Assembly (NCBI GenBank): GCA_023143375.1
Contig: JAGLHQ010000194.1
Location: 1-42,238, forward strand
DNA length: 42,238 nt
Reading direction: 5' to 3'
DNA from: Planctomycetota bacterium
GTDB lineage: Bacteria > Planctomycetota > Phycisphaerae > Sedimentisphaerales > Anaerohalosphaeraceae
The position numbers and the translations under genes were made by a program. The first letter of the stretch is position 1. Every line of letters starts with the position of its first letter. A model generated the notes under the pieces. It was not told the DNA's origin. It searched no databases and was given only the letters and a program-made list of their open reading frames with translations. Shown here piece after piece: positions 9,247 through 17,995 of the stretch.

Positions 9247-9275
9247 TTGACATGATATTAGAGGTCTGATAGATT
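9247..9275 (+). promoter_or_regulatory. Candidate promoter for the nqr operon
   Basis: A perfect TTGACA (9247-9252), 17-base spacer and TAGATT (9270-9275, four of six matches) lie 188 bases before nqrA. A second TATAAT at 9311-9316 has no fitting -35 box. Sequence inference only. Confidence 0.35.
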
Positions 9276-9462
9276 AGTCGAAGCATTTATATGAAGACTT
9301 GAAAAAATTGTATAATATTTACCAATGGTCGATACCGGAAGACTTTAAGCGGCGTTGCTGTTATTATCGCGTTTTCCTGAATTTCGACAACTTTGGCGGG
9401 GGTTTTGAATCAAATAGAACCACTTTGCTGAAAATTAACTAGAGAAAGTATTAGAAAGTAAA

Positions 9463-10914
9463 ATGAAATTTAAAGGCGGATATAACGTATTATTGCAGGG
9501 CAGGCCGGGCCATTCAGTCGATGTCATGCTGGAACCAAAGGTTCTTTATCTCCCTTTGCGGACAGATCGCTTTAACTTTAGCGATATTTGCGTCGAAGAC
9601 GGCCAACAGGTCAATATGGGCGATACGCTTGCAACGGACCCGGGCAATTATTCTATCCCTCTTTTGGCTCCGAGAACAGGAAAAGCAAGACTAAACGCTG
9701 CCCAGGGCCATATCGTCCTTGAAGACATAACAAGGTACGACAAACAGCCAAAGACAAGCCAGGCGAGCCTTCCGCATATCGAACACGAAGCCGGAGCATC
9801 TACCGCAAACAGAGACAAGATGGTATCTCTCGGTTCATGGGAATTCGTTTCCGATGCGTATGACGGCAAGGTTCCCGATCCAAAGGGAACACCGCAGGCG
9901 ATAATCGTATCGACGATCAGCCTTGAGCCGTTTGTCGCACGAGGCGATATTCAGTTGCAAAACAGATTGCTCAAGTTTACACGCGGGTTGGAACATTTAC
10001 AGTCCTTCCTTGAGTATCAGCCAATATACCTGATAATGCCGAAGGTAAAGTCAACCTTCTCGTCAAGGGTAAAAGAGCATGTCCGAGGTTATGCATGGGT
10101 CAAGATCATTGAAGTACCGCTAAAGTATCCTAACGACAACTTCGGTATCCTGGCAAGAGGCCTTGGTCTTAAAAACGCCGATGGTCCTGTCTGGTGCCTA
10201 AAGACAGAAGGTGTTCTTGCTGTAGATCGAGCGCTGACTATAGCGCATCCGTCGCTGGTCAGGATCGTATCTGTCGGAGGTCCGGAAGCTAAGAACCCGA
10301 TCCACATCAAAGTAATGACAGGTTATCCGATAAACTCGATCGTTGAAAGATATGCTGCCGGCGAAAACGTAAGAGTTATAGACGGCGGAATGCTCACCGG
10401 TAAAACCGCAGGCGACCAGGCCCTTGGAATAAGTTCGGAATGCAGGGGGCTTACACTGATGACAGAGCATACCGAAAGAGAGTTCCTCGGTTTTGTACGT
10501 CCCGGTTTTGGCAGAAAAAGCTATGCACCGTGCTTCTTGTCGGCACTTAGAGTTAAATTCAAAGAGCGACTTACGACGGCTATATTTGGTGAAGAGCGAC
10601 CGTGTGTGGATTGTAACTTCTGCGAAGAAGTTTGCCCCGCAGGTATCATGCCGCATCTGTTGCATAAATATCTGTATGCCGATCTCATCGAAGAAGCCAT
10701 CGACGCAAGGGTGGACCTTTGTGTTAAATGCGGGCTTTGCTCGTATGTATGTCCTTCCAAGATCGAGCTTAGAGAACAGTTCGCCCTGGCACAGGATCAG
10801 ATCGAAAGGGAAAAAGAGGAAACGCGACTCGATGAGATCAAGCAGGAAAAAAGACGTATGGCTGAGGAAGCCAGACGCGAAAAAGCCGAACAAGAGGCTC
10901 AGGAGAACGAATAG
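9463..10914 (+). CDS. nqrA: NqrA-like subunit with two RnfC-type [4Fe-4S] motifs
   Basis: Peripheral subunit of a sodium-translocating NADH:quinone oxidoreductase, first gene of nqrABCDEF. The 483-residue chain has NqrA landmarks in order: RIVSVGGP near residue 270, VRVIDGGML near 305 and REFLGFVRPGFG near 345. Normal NqrA lacks bacterial ferredoxin motifs. Here Cys381, 384, 387 and 391 (CVDCNFCEEVCP) and Cys420, 423, 426 and 430 (CVKCGLCSYVCP) form two CX2CX2CX3CP motifs exactly as in RnfC. The glycine-rich NADH/FMN site of RnfC is not seen. The last 45 residues are a charged, probably coiled-coil tail. Its TAG stop overlaps the nqrB GTG start by one base. It may be an Rnf-to-Nqr intermediate. 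Confidence 0.85.
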   Translation: MKFKGGYNVLLQGRPGHSVDVMLEPKVLYLPLRTDRFNFSDICVEDGQQVNMGDTLATDPGNYSIPLLAPRTGKARLNAAQGHIVLEDITRYDKQPKTSQASLPHIEHEAGASTANRDKMVSLGSWEFVSDAYDGKVPDPKGTPQAIIVSTISLEPFVARGDIQLQNRLLKFTRGLEHLQSFLEYQPIYLIMPKVKSTFSSRVKEHVRGYAWVKIIEVPLKYPNDNFGILARGLGLKNADGPVWCLKTEGVLAVDRALTIAHPSLVRIVSVGGPEAKNPIHIKVMTGYPINSIVERYAAGENVRVIDGGMLTGKTAGDQALGISSECRGLTLMTEHTEREFLGFVRPGFGRKSYAPCFLSALRVKFKERLTTAIFGEERPCVDCNFCEEVCPAGIMPHLLHKYLYADLIEEAIDARVDLCVKCGLCSYVCPSKIELREQFALAQDQIEREKEETRLDEIKQEKRRMAEEARREKAEQEAQENE

Positions 10915-12011
10915 TGAAGTTTGTGCTAAAGATATTTAAATCGGTTAAACCTAACTTCGAAGAAGGCGGAAAGTTTAAAACTTTTTTGCCGCTGTACGAA
11001 GCGATGGAAAACTTCTGCTTCGCGCCGTCAACTACAACTCAACTGGCGCCATTTGCACGCGATCCGCTTGATGTTAAGAGATTCATGACGATGGTCATAA
11101 TCGCTCTTGTACCGGCACTTGCAATGTCGTACTACTTCTTCGGGGCACGCCTTATCGCAATGATAATTGTTTCATACGCCGCAGGCGGAATGGTGGAAGT
11201 TCTTTTCGCGTGCGTTCGCAAAGAACCTATCGCAGAAGGGTTTCTTGTTACGGGAATGCTGTTCCCGATGATATTGCCTCCAACGCTGCCTTTACCGATA
11301 CTTGCTATTGGTGTTATTTTTGGGGTTTTAATTGGCAAAGAGCTTTTCGGCGGGACTGGCAGGAACGTATTTAACCCCGCGATCGTCGGGAGATGTTTCC
11401 TGGCGCTTGCATATCCCAAAGCAATGAGCGGTAACTTCACAACAGCAGGAACCGAGATACCCGGAAGAATGCTGGAATACATCCACGCTGGTAACGCAGC
11501 AGCTCATGATGCAATCAGCACTGCAACACCTCTGGTCCTTGCTAAGCAGGGAGAAATGGTCAACACTGTCGACATGCTGATAGGAAACACCTCGGGCAGC
11601 ATTTCAGAGACAAGTGCTATCGCAATAATCCTTGGCGGCGTGTTTTTGCTGCTTACGCGTATTGCAAACTGGCGCACGGTTGTAAGCATACTTGCTGCTG
11701 CTTTCGTAACCGCCGCCGTTATCTACAACACGGACACTACCAGATTCGCTCCGCCGATGTGGCACATGTGTGCCGGAGGGCTTTTATTCGGAGCGTTCTT
11801 TATGGCGACCGATCCGGTGTCAAGCCCGATCACAAACGCAGGAAAATGGATTTATGGAATAATGATCGGCGTCGTAACGATGCTGATAAGAAACTTTACA
11901 GGTTATGTAGAAGGTGTGATGTTCGCAATACTGCTTGGAAACATCATAGCACCGATATTGGACGAGATCGTATTTAAGATCAGGATCGGGAGACTAAAGA
12001 GTGAAGGGTAA
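10914..12011 (+). CDS. nqrB: Na+-translocating NADH:quinone reductase subunit B
   Basis: Integral membrane NqrB/RnfD family protein of 365 residues with about ten membrane segments and a covalently bound FMN. FNPAIVGR at 153-160 is a family signature. The flavin-attachment site reads DAISTATPL (199-207). The acceptor threonine, Thr205, and the Asp are kept, but the usual Gly of the S-G-A-T core is Thr203. A GTG start overlaps the nqrA stop, and the end overlaps nqrC by 11 bases, so translation is tightly coupled. RnfD is the alternative, but the presence of NqrF in the operon points to Nqr. Confidence 0.92.
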   Translation: MKFVLKIFKSVKPNFEEGGKFKTFLPLYEAMENFCFAPSTTTQLAPFARDPLDVKRFMTMVIIALVPALAMSYYFFGARLIAMIIVSYAAGGMVEVLFACVRKEPIAEGFLVTGMLFPMILPPTLPLPILAIGVIFGVLIGKELFGGTGRNVFNPAIVGRCFLALAYPKAMSGNFTTAGTEIPGRMLEYIHAGNAAAHDAISTATPLVLAKQGEMVNTVDMLIGNTSGSISETSAIAIILGGVFLLLTRIANWRTVVSILAAAFVTAAVIYNTDTTRFAPPMWHMCAGGLLFGAFFMATDPVSSPITNAGKWIYGIMIGVVTMLIRNFTGYVEGVMFAILLGNIIAPILDEIVFKIRIGRLKSEG

Positions 12012-12606
12012 CGCTTACACACTTATATACGCTTTGCTTCTCGGCACAGCCTGCGCACTGCTGCTTACCGCTGCGTCAGAATTTACAAAACCTTACAGAG
12101 TCGCTAATGCCGAAGCAGAAGAGACATTTAACATCCTCAAAGTTCTCGGAATTCCTTTTGAAGAAGGAACCGATGCTGCCGGTCTTCTTGCAATATCGAA
12201 AGAAAATGTAAAAGAAAAGAAAAGCGGCGACGTAACACTATATGAATATGCACTAGCCGGCGGAAAAGTTATAGCAGTCGCACTACCTTTTGAAGGACAG
12301 GGGCTTTGGGGACCGATCAAGGGTTTCCTGGCACTTGAGCCGGACATGAGAACCATCAAGGGCGTAACTTTCTACCAACAGGAAGAGACACCCGGTCTTG
12401 GTGGTGAGATAAGTACGGAATCTTTCACAACTTTATTCTCTGGCAAATCCATCATAAATGAATTGGGACAGCCGGGCATATCGATCAAGGCAGGTGCCGG
12501 GAATGATGTCAATGGTGTTGATGTGATCTCCGGAGCAACGATGACTTGTGATAAGGTTCAGGAGATGATCAACGAAGCAGTAGTCAAAATAGTAGATACT
12601 GAATAA
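12001..12606 (+). CDS. nqrC: Na+-translocating NADH:quinone reductase subunit C
   Basis: FMN-binding NqrC/RnfG subunit, 201 residues: one N-terminal membrane helix (about 6-25) and a soluble FMN domain on the outer face. PGLGGEI at 131-137 and the flavinylation motif DVISGATMT (Thr180) are intact. An ApbE flavin transferase, needed to load FMN, is not seen in the window. It begins with GTG inside the end of nqrB. Confidence 0.93.
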   Translation: MKGNAYTLIYALLLGTACALLLTAASEFTKPYRVANAEAEETFNILKVLGIPFEEGTDAAGLLAISKENVKEKKSGDVTLYEYALAGGKVIAVALPFEGQGLWGPIKGFLALEPDMRTIKGVTFYQQEETPGLGGEISTESFTTLFSGKSIINELGQPGISIKAGAGNDVNGVDVISGATMTCDKVQEMINEAVVKIVDTE

Positions 12607-12677
12607 TGGCAGGCGCTGAAGTAATAGCGGACGCTTAGTTATTGTAAAGATTAGATGATAATTGTGGAGACCGAATA

Positions 12678-13325
12678 ATGGCAGACGGCTGTAATAGTTG
12701 CAAAGGCCTGTGCGGCGGTAAGGGGCTGACAACCATGAAAGAGGGTGCATGGACCAATAACCCCCTGGCAATACAGGTTCTCGGCATCTGTTCTGCGCTT
12801 GCTGTAACTAATAAGCTTATGAACTCGCTGGTTATGGGTGTCGCTCTTATCTTCGTATGCGTAGGATCGAACCTTCTTGTTTCGTTACTTAGAAAACACA
12901 CGCCGCACCGGATAAGAATGATCGCAGAAGTTGCCATTATCGCAACGTTCGTTATCCTGTTCGATCAGTTCCTGCGAGCTTTTTACTGGGACATGTCAAA
13001 ACAGCTTGGGCCCTATGTGGGCCTTATCATAACAAACTGTATCGTAATGGGCCGTGCAGAAGCGTTCGCATTGCAGAACCCGCCGATCCTTTCGATACTC
13101 GACGGTATTGCCAACGGCGTCGGATACGCGGTAATACTTGCGATCATCGGGTTCTTTAGAGAACTGCTGGGAACCGGCCAGATTATGGGTTACGAAGTTC
13201 TCAGCAGCAGTTGGTACACACCGAACCAGCTTATGGTACTGGCACCGGGGGCATTTATCGCACTTGGGTTCGTTATAGCGGTATTCAACGTCCTTAAGGG
13301 GCCCGATCCAGAGGAGAATAAATAA
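12678..13325 (+). CDS. nqrD: Na+-translocating NADH:quinone reductase subunit D
   Basis: Six-helix membrane subunit of the NqrD/RnfE family, 215 residues. NqrD and NqrE together hold an intramembrane iron centre. The matching cysteines appear as Cys38 (LGICSALAVT) and Cys121 (ITNCIVMGRAEAFA). A cysteine/glycine-rich N-terminal tip (DGCNSCKGLCGG, residues 3-14) before the first helix is unusual for NqrD; whether it binds metal is unknown. A 71-base gap separates it from nqrC, the largest gap in the operon. Its stop overlaps the nqrE ATG by one base. Confidence 0.92.
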   Translation: MADGCNSCKGLCGGKGLTTMKEGAWTNNPLAIQVLGICSALAVTNKLMNSLVMGVALIFVCVGSNLLVSLLRKHTPHRIRMIAEVAIIATFVILFDQFLRAFYWDMSKQLGPYVGLIITNCIVMGRAEAFALQNPPILSILDGIANGVGYAVILAIIGFFRELLGTGQIMGYEVLSSSWYTPNQLMVLAPGAFIALGFVIAVFNVLKGPDPEENK

Positions 13326-13933
13326 TGAACGAAACCTCTGCATTAGTTATCATAGTAGCAGCCATATTCACAAACAATATCCTGCTTGCCAACTTCCTTG
13401 GCATGTGCTCGTTTATCGCCTGTTCCAATCAGATCTCAACCGCGATCGGGCTTGGCACCGCGGTAACGTTTGTAATGACAATGACAACAATGATCAACTA
13501 TGCGATCTACCACACGATCCTTAAAGAAGGGGCAGTTTTAGTCCCATACGATCTGACGTTTTTGACTTTTATCGTCTTTATCGCGGTGATCGCTGCCTTC
13601 GTGCAGTTTGTAGAGATGTTTATCGAGCGGTTTAGCCCGAAGCTTTACTTCGCATTGGGCATCTTCCTTCCGCTTATCACGGTAAACTGTGCGATCCTCG
13701 GTGCATCGCTGTTTATGGTAATTAGAAATTATAATTTCGCTCAGTCGGTAGGCTTTGGTTTCGGCGGTGGTATCGGTTGGGCGGTAGCAATAATCCTGAT
13801 GGCAGGATTAAGACAGAAAATGCGATACAGCGACGTCCCAAAACCGTTTAAGGGAGTAGCGATAGCGATGATAGTAACCGGCGTGCTTGCAATGGCATTT
13901 ATGGGGTTTGCAGGAATGGTAACGATTCAATAA
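13325..13933 (+). CDS. nqrE: Na+-translocating NADH:quinone reductase subunit E
   Basis: Six-helix subunit of the NqrE/RnfA family, 202 residues, paralogous to NqrD with inverted topology. NNILLANFLGMCSFIACS (Cys28) and TVNCAILGASLF (Cys122) carry the cysteines expected to share the intramembrane iron centre with NqrD. FGFGGGIGWAVAI near residue 145 is a family segment. It is coupled to nqrD by a one-base overlap and followed by nqrF after 17 bases. Confidence 0.94.
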   Translation: MNETSALVIIVAAIFTNNILLANFLGMCSFIACSNQISTAIGLGTAVTFVMTMTTMINYAIYHTILKEGAVLVPYDLTFLTFIVFIAVIAAFVQFVEMFIERFSPKLYFALGIFLPLITVNCAILGASLFMVIRNYNFAQSVGFGFGGGIGWAVAIILMAGLRQKMRYSDVPKPFKGVAIAMIVTGVLAMAFMGFAGMVTIQ

Positions 13934-13950
13934 GGACGAGGATTTAAAAC

Positions 13951-15045
13951 GTGGCTTTATTTTTGTGGGCAACAATAACTTTTGCAGGACTGGTGGTGGC
14001 ACTTTCGATATTGCTTATCGTATCGGAAAGGGTGCTGGTCAACTACGGTATCTGTAAGCTCGATATCAACGCCGGCGAAAAACCACTTGAAGTAGACGGC
14101 GGACAAACCGTGCTTTCTGCATTATACGCCAACGAAATTTTCATCCCGTCAGCATGCGGCGGAAAAGGCTCATGCGGACATTGCAAGATAACAGTTCTTT
14201 CCGGAGGCGGACCACTGCTCCCGACGGAGACACCTTTCCTGGATCGCAAGGAAAGAAGATCGAACGTTCGACTGGCATGTCAGGTCAAAATACGAGAAGA
14301 CGTATATATCAAAGTACCAAGCGACCTGCTGGACGTTAAAATGTTCGATGCGACGGTTCACAGAACTGTATCGCTTACGCATGACATCAAAGAAATACGT
14401 TTCAGAATAAACGACGGCGGAGAGATCAAACAACGCCCCGGACAATATATTCAGATCGAGGCACCCTCACCGGACGGACCGGTTTTCAGGGCATACTCTA
14501 TCAGTTCGGCATACTACGATGTAAACGACGTCGAGCTTAACGTAAGGCTCATACCCGGCGGTATCGGTTCGACATACCTGCACGAATTAAAAGAAGGAGA
14601 CCCGGTAAAGTTCACGGGCCCTTATGGCGAGTTCTATCTCGACGAGGATCCTGACACAGAGATCGTTTGCGTAGGCGGCGGAGCAGGAATGGCGCCCATG
14701 AAAAATATTATTTACAGCCTTTATGACAAATGGCCGGACAGAGTATGCTGGTTGTTCTTCGGTTGTAGAACGACTAAGGATGTTTTCTACCTGAAGGAAT
14801 ATCGGGAACTTGCCCAAAAGCATCCTAACTTCAACATAATATACGCACTTAGCGATAATTTGGAACCGGATGAAGTATGGGATGGAGAAACAGGATTCAT
14901 ACATCTCGCAGCAGATAAATGTTTGAAGGAAGGTATTGATCGACAGGCATTCCTTTGTGGGCCGCCGCCGATGATCGAAGCGGTCATGCGGATACTCGAA
15001 GAAAAAGGTATTGATGAAGACGACATCTTCTACGACAAGTTCTAG
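13951..15045 (+). CDS. nqrF: Na+-translocating NADH:quinone reductase subunit F
   Basis: Electron entry subunit: takes hydride from NADH to FAD, then a [2Fe-2S] cluster. It starts with GTG; one N-terminal membrane helix (about 4-25) is followed by a plant-type ferredoxin domain with Cys69, Cys75, Cys78 and Cys110 (CGGKGSCGHC). Next come the FAD motif RAYSISSAY (about 180) and the NAD-binding loop VCVGGGAGMAPM (about 236). At 364 residues it is shorter than the roughly 400-residue enteric forms, mostly in the reductase part. Its presence, and the lack of an RnfB gene, define the complex as Nqr rather than Rnf. Confidence 0.94.
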   Translation: MALFLWATITFAGLVVALSILLIVSERVLVNYGICKLDINAGEKPLEVDGGQTVLSALYANEIFIPSACGGKGSCGHCKITVLSGGGPLLPTETPFLDRKERRSNVRLACQVKIREDVYIKVPSDLLDVKMFDATVHRTVSLTHDIKEIRFRINDGGEIKQRPGQYIQIEAPSPDGPVFRAYSISSAYYDVNDVELNVRLIPGGIGSTYLHELKEGDPVKFTGPYGEFYLDEDPDTEIVCVGGGAGMAPMKNIIYSLYDKWPDRVCWLFFGCRTTKDVFYLKEYRELAQKHPNFNIIYALSDNLEPDEVWDGETGFIHLAADKCLKEGIDRQAFLCGPPPMIEAVMRILEEKGIDEDDIFYDKF

Positions 15046-15076
15046 GGACAATCTTTTCTTAGTTGCAAAAAACTTG

Positions 15077-16105
15077 ATGAACAAATTCAAAAAAATCGTA
15101 ATACATGCTTCGCTCTGGACGATTATCTGTCTTATTTTCCTTTCGATATACGGTGCATTTGTCGGAGCCGAACGTGCACGAGCTTTTTTCAATTCGCTTC
15201 CGTTAGGTGTCTTCTGGATTGTCTTTGCTGTCTTGCTGATAACCGGTTTTATGGCTTTTAGAAGATTGATCCGACACCGAAGCCTGCTATTGATACACCT
15301 CGGGTGTGTTTTAATATTAGCAGGAGCACTCTATGGTTCCGAAACAGGGCATAAGCTCCAAAAACGTTTCTTCGGCATACAAAAAACGCACTCAGCCAGG
15401 ATGATCATATATGAAGGTCAGCAGAACGATCGGCTCTATCTTAAGCGTGAAGATCGATTCGAACAACTGCCCTTTTCCATAAAGCTTGACGACTTTAGAA
15501 TGACTTACTACCGGCCCGGAACGCTTTTTGTGCGGACCGAAGACGACGAGCGATGGTCCGTCCCTGCTGACGTCGGAAATGCAATTCACTTAAACGACGA
15601 GCTTGGAGAGCTAACGATCATCGCTGCCTTTGAGAACTGTAAGATAAGAATCGATGACGGGAATGTTACTGCGATTGAGGATGCAGGGCCAGGCTCGAAT
15701 CCAGCCCTGGCAATTCGAATCGATAAACCCGACGGCACAGCCGAAACGAAATATATTTTTGAAAAATTCCCGGGTTTCGTACACTCGCAAAACAATCTTT
15801 ACATGAGCTACAGCAGAATGGTAAGCGATTACATAAGCGACCTGAAAGTTATTGCAGATGGAAAGGTTGTCGCCGAAAAAAGCATCGAAGTTAACAAGCC
15901 CCTCTATTATGGCCGATACCATTTCTATCAGAGTTCCTATGACGACGAGGAAGGGTTGTACACGATCCTGTCGGTAACTTCCGATACGGGTTTGTATCTG
16001 GTTTACGCCGGATATTTAATGTTGTCTATCGGAGTGTTCTGGCATTTCTGGTTGCGTAAGGCATTCAAGATAACAAAGCCGTCAGGAGCTGCCGATGGAA
16101 ATTAA
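15077..16105 (+). CDS. resB: Cytochrome c biogenesis protein ResB/Ccs1-like
   Basis: Membrane protein of the System II cytochrome c maturation machinery, partner of CcsA (next gene), which moves heme to apocytochromes outside the membrane. About 342 residues: three N-terminal membrane helices (roughly 10-30, 45-62 and 72-90), a large extracytoplasmic domain with KLDDFRMTYY and PLYYGRYHFYQSSY, and a last helix near the end. The PLYYGRYHFYQSSYD segment is typical of ResB. An upstream in-frame ATG at 15011 lies inside nqrF; 15077 is preferred because the protein then starts with MNKFKK before the first helix. The end overlaps the next gene by 11 bases. Confidence 0.85.
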   Translation: MNKFKKIVIHASLWTIICLIFLSIYGAFVGAERARAFFNSLPLGVFWIVFAVLLITGFMAFRRLIRHRSLLLIHLGCVLILAGALYGSETGHKLQKRFFGIQKTHSARMIIYEGQQNDRLYLKREDRFEQLPFSIKLDDFRMTYYRPGTLFVRTEDDERWSVPADVGNAIHLNDELGELTIIAAFENCKIRIDDGNVTAIEDAGPGSNPALAIRIDKPDGTAETKYIFEKFPGFVHSQNNLYMSYSRMVSDYISDLKVIADGKVVAEKSIEVNKPLYYGRYHFYQSSYDDEEGLYTILSVTSDTGLYLVYAGYLMLSIGVFWHFWLRKAFKITKPSGAADGN

Positions 16106-16898
16106 ATACACATTACAGGGGCTGCTGATCTATATCGGAATTTCGTTATATTTGCTGGGTTTCGTCACCGCTCTTCTGCGAAGATCAAAAAACGCCCGAA
16201 CTCTGTTTGCCCTTGGCTTTATCGCAGCCGTCACAGCCGTGGCATACCGATGGTACCATGTTGAGCACGTCCCGATGCAAAACCTGTTCGAAGTGTTTTT
16301 AGTTCTCGGGATGATGATATATCCTATCTCGATAATTTCAAGGCGATATCTGGGCGTCAGCGCAGGCGTCGGCAATTCCGCTGACATGCTGCTTGCGATC
16401 ATAGTGCTTTTTCCTGCGGGGTTTATTTTCGATGCTCAGCCCCAGCGGTTGCCACCGGCCTTACAGTGCTGGCTATTTGCTCCGCACGTAGCGGTTTACA
16501 TGCTCGCATACGTATTCATGGCAAAGGCCGCTTTCCTGGCTTCATGCAGGATCGTCGGCGCAAAACCGCTTAGAAGCACAGAGCTTGTATCATACGAACA
16601 TGGAACATACCGCATGGTCTGCGTAGGATTTCCATTATTGACGTGTGGGCTTTTGCTCGGCAGTTGGTGGGGCAAGCTCGCATGGGGAGATTACTGGGGA
16701 TGGGATCCGAAAGAACTATGGTCGCTGGCTTCATGGCTCGTATATGCAGGATACTTCCATTTCAGATACATCTATGGCAAAAAACACGAAAAATTAAACT
16801 GCTTCTGGGCAGTTGTCGGTATGTTTGTTATACTGATAACGTTGCTTTGGGTAAACTTGTCAAGGCTCTTCCCCGGCCTGCATAACTATGCAACGTAA
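16095..16898 (+). CDS. ccsA: Cytochrome c assembly protein CcsA/ResC (heme handling)
   Basis: System II cytochrome c synthase component of 267 residues with about eight membrane helices. The tryptophan-rich heme-binding WWD signature is complete: WWGKLAWGDYWGWDPKE at about 191-207. The histidines that would ligate heme are His56 region (WYHVEHVP), PHVAVY near 130 and YFHFRY after the WWD motif. MQNLFEVF near 62 is also conserved. It overlaps resB by 11 bases and is followed by hemB after five bases, so cytochrome c assembly and heme synthesis share a transcript. Confidence 0.93.
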   Translation: MEIKYTLQGLLIYIGISLYLLGFVTALLRRSKNARTLFALGFIAAVTAVAYRWYHVEHVPMQNLFEVFLVLGMMIYPISIISRRYLGVSAGVGNSADMLLAIIVLFPAGFIFDAQPQRLPPALQCWLFAPHVAVYMLAYVFMAKAAFLASCRIVGAKPLRSTELVSYEHGTYRMVCVGFPLLTCGLLLGSWWGKLAWGDYWGWDPKELWSLASWLVYAGYFHFRYIYGKKHEKLNCFWAVVGMFVILITLLWVNLSRLFPGLHNYAT

Positions 16899-16903
16899 CA
16901 GAA

Positions 16904-17899
16904 ATGTTAATAGAAAGAAAGCTTATGGCCTTTCCAGCAGACAGACCCAGAAGACTAAGAGCTACCCAGACCATGCGCAGGCTCGTGCGCCAGACGCAGG
17001 TCAGCATCGATGACCTGATGTATCCGCTGTTCACCTGTCCCGGTACAAAAGTCAAGAAACCCATCGGATCGATGACCGGGTGTTTCCACTTTTCGCCCGA
17101 TATGATCGTAGAAGAGGCCAAAGAAGTTGCCGCCCTTGGCATACCGGCGGTCCTGCTGTTCGGCATACCTGAAAAGAAGGACTCGCAAGGATCGCAGGCT
17201 TACAACTCCGATAGCCCTGTATGCGAATCCATAAGACAGATAAAAAAAGTCCTGCCGGACCTGATCGTAGCGACCGATGTTTGCCTTTGCGCATACACCG
17301 ACCACGGCCATTGCGGCGTGATAAAAAACGGAAAAGTCGATAACGACCCTACATGCGAACTGCTGGCAAAGATGGCTCTGGCCCATGCAAAAGCCGGCGC
17401 CGACATCGTGGCACCTTCGGATATGATGGACGGGCGAGTGGCGGTCATACGAAAAATGCTCGACGACAACAAGTTTGCAGACACCGCGATAATGGCATAC
17501 TCGGCAAAATACGCTTCCGCATACTACGGACCTTTCAGGGACGCCCTGTGCAGCGCACCAGCCGAAGGCAACAGGAAAAGCTATCAGATGAACCCTGCCA
17601 ATTCCGACGAGGCAATGAGGGAGATGCAGCTCGACGTCGCAGAAGGAGCCGATATTTTAATGGTAAAGCCTGCGCTTGCGTACATGGATATAATTTACCG
17701 AGGCAAACAGCGGTTCGATCTGCCCATGGCTGCGTACAATGTTAGCGGCGAATACATGATGCTAAAAGCCGCTGCCGAGGCAGGCCTGATAGACGGACCC
17801 GCTACGATGATGGAAACACTTACTTCCCTAAAAAGAGCAGGCGCCGACATCCTGATAACATACTTCGCAAAAGAGGCCGCCAAACTTCTGAAAAAATAA
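16904..17899 (+). CDS. hemB: Porphobilinogen synthase (5-aminolevulinate dehydratase)
   Basis: Condenses two 5-aminolevulinates to porphobilinogen. The 331 residues match the family. Schiff-base lysines are Lys202 (AYSAKYASAYYGPFR) and Lys255 (MVKPALAY). Cys127, Cys129 and Cys137 in DVCLCAYTDHGHCG make it the zinc-cysteine type. An ATG seven codons later (16925, giving MAFPADRPRRLR) matches usual HemB N-termini and may be the true start. Last gene of the nqr-resB-ccsA-hemB run, five bases after ccsA. Confidence 0.97.
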   Translation: MLIERKLMAFPADRPRRLRATQTMRRLVRQTQVSIDDLMYPLFTCPGTKVKKPIGSMTGCFHFSPDMIVEEAKEVAALGIPAVLLFGIPEKKDSQGSQAYNSDSPVCESIRQIKKVLPDLIVATDVCLCAYTDHGHCGVIKNGKVDNDPTCELLAKMALAHAKAGADIVAPSDMMDGRVAVIRKMLDDNKFADTAIMAYSAKYASAYYGPFRDALCSAPAEGNRKSYQMNPANSDEAMREMQLDVAEGADILMVKPALAYMDIIYRGKQRFDLPMAAYNVSGEYMMLKAAAEAGLIDGPATMMETLTSLKRAGADILITYFAKEAAKLLKK

Positions 17900-17995
17900 T
17901 AACGAGAGAGTTAATTTTTCCAAGCCAAAAGTTTCTTACCAGCAGGCCGACTGGATGTCAAGTCCGCAGGTCAATTTTAAGTTTAAGATATTGTT

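Noticed and set aside
10198-10893. 231-codon minus-strand frame opposite nqrA
   Set aside because: Antisense shadow of a clearly conserved gene; the protein sequence shows no domain.
9463-15045. Rnf complex instead of Nqr
   Set aside because: nqrF with a [2Fe-2S]/FAD/NADH module is present and no rnfB exists; only the A subunit has RnfC-like cluster motifs.
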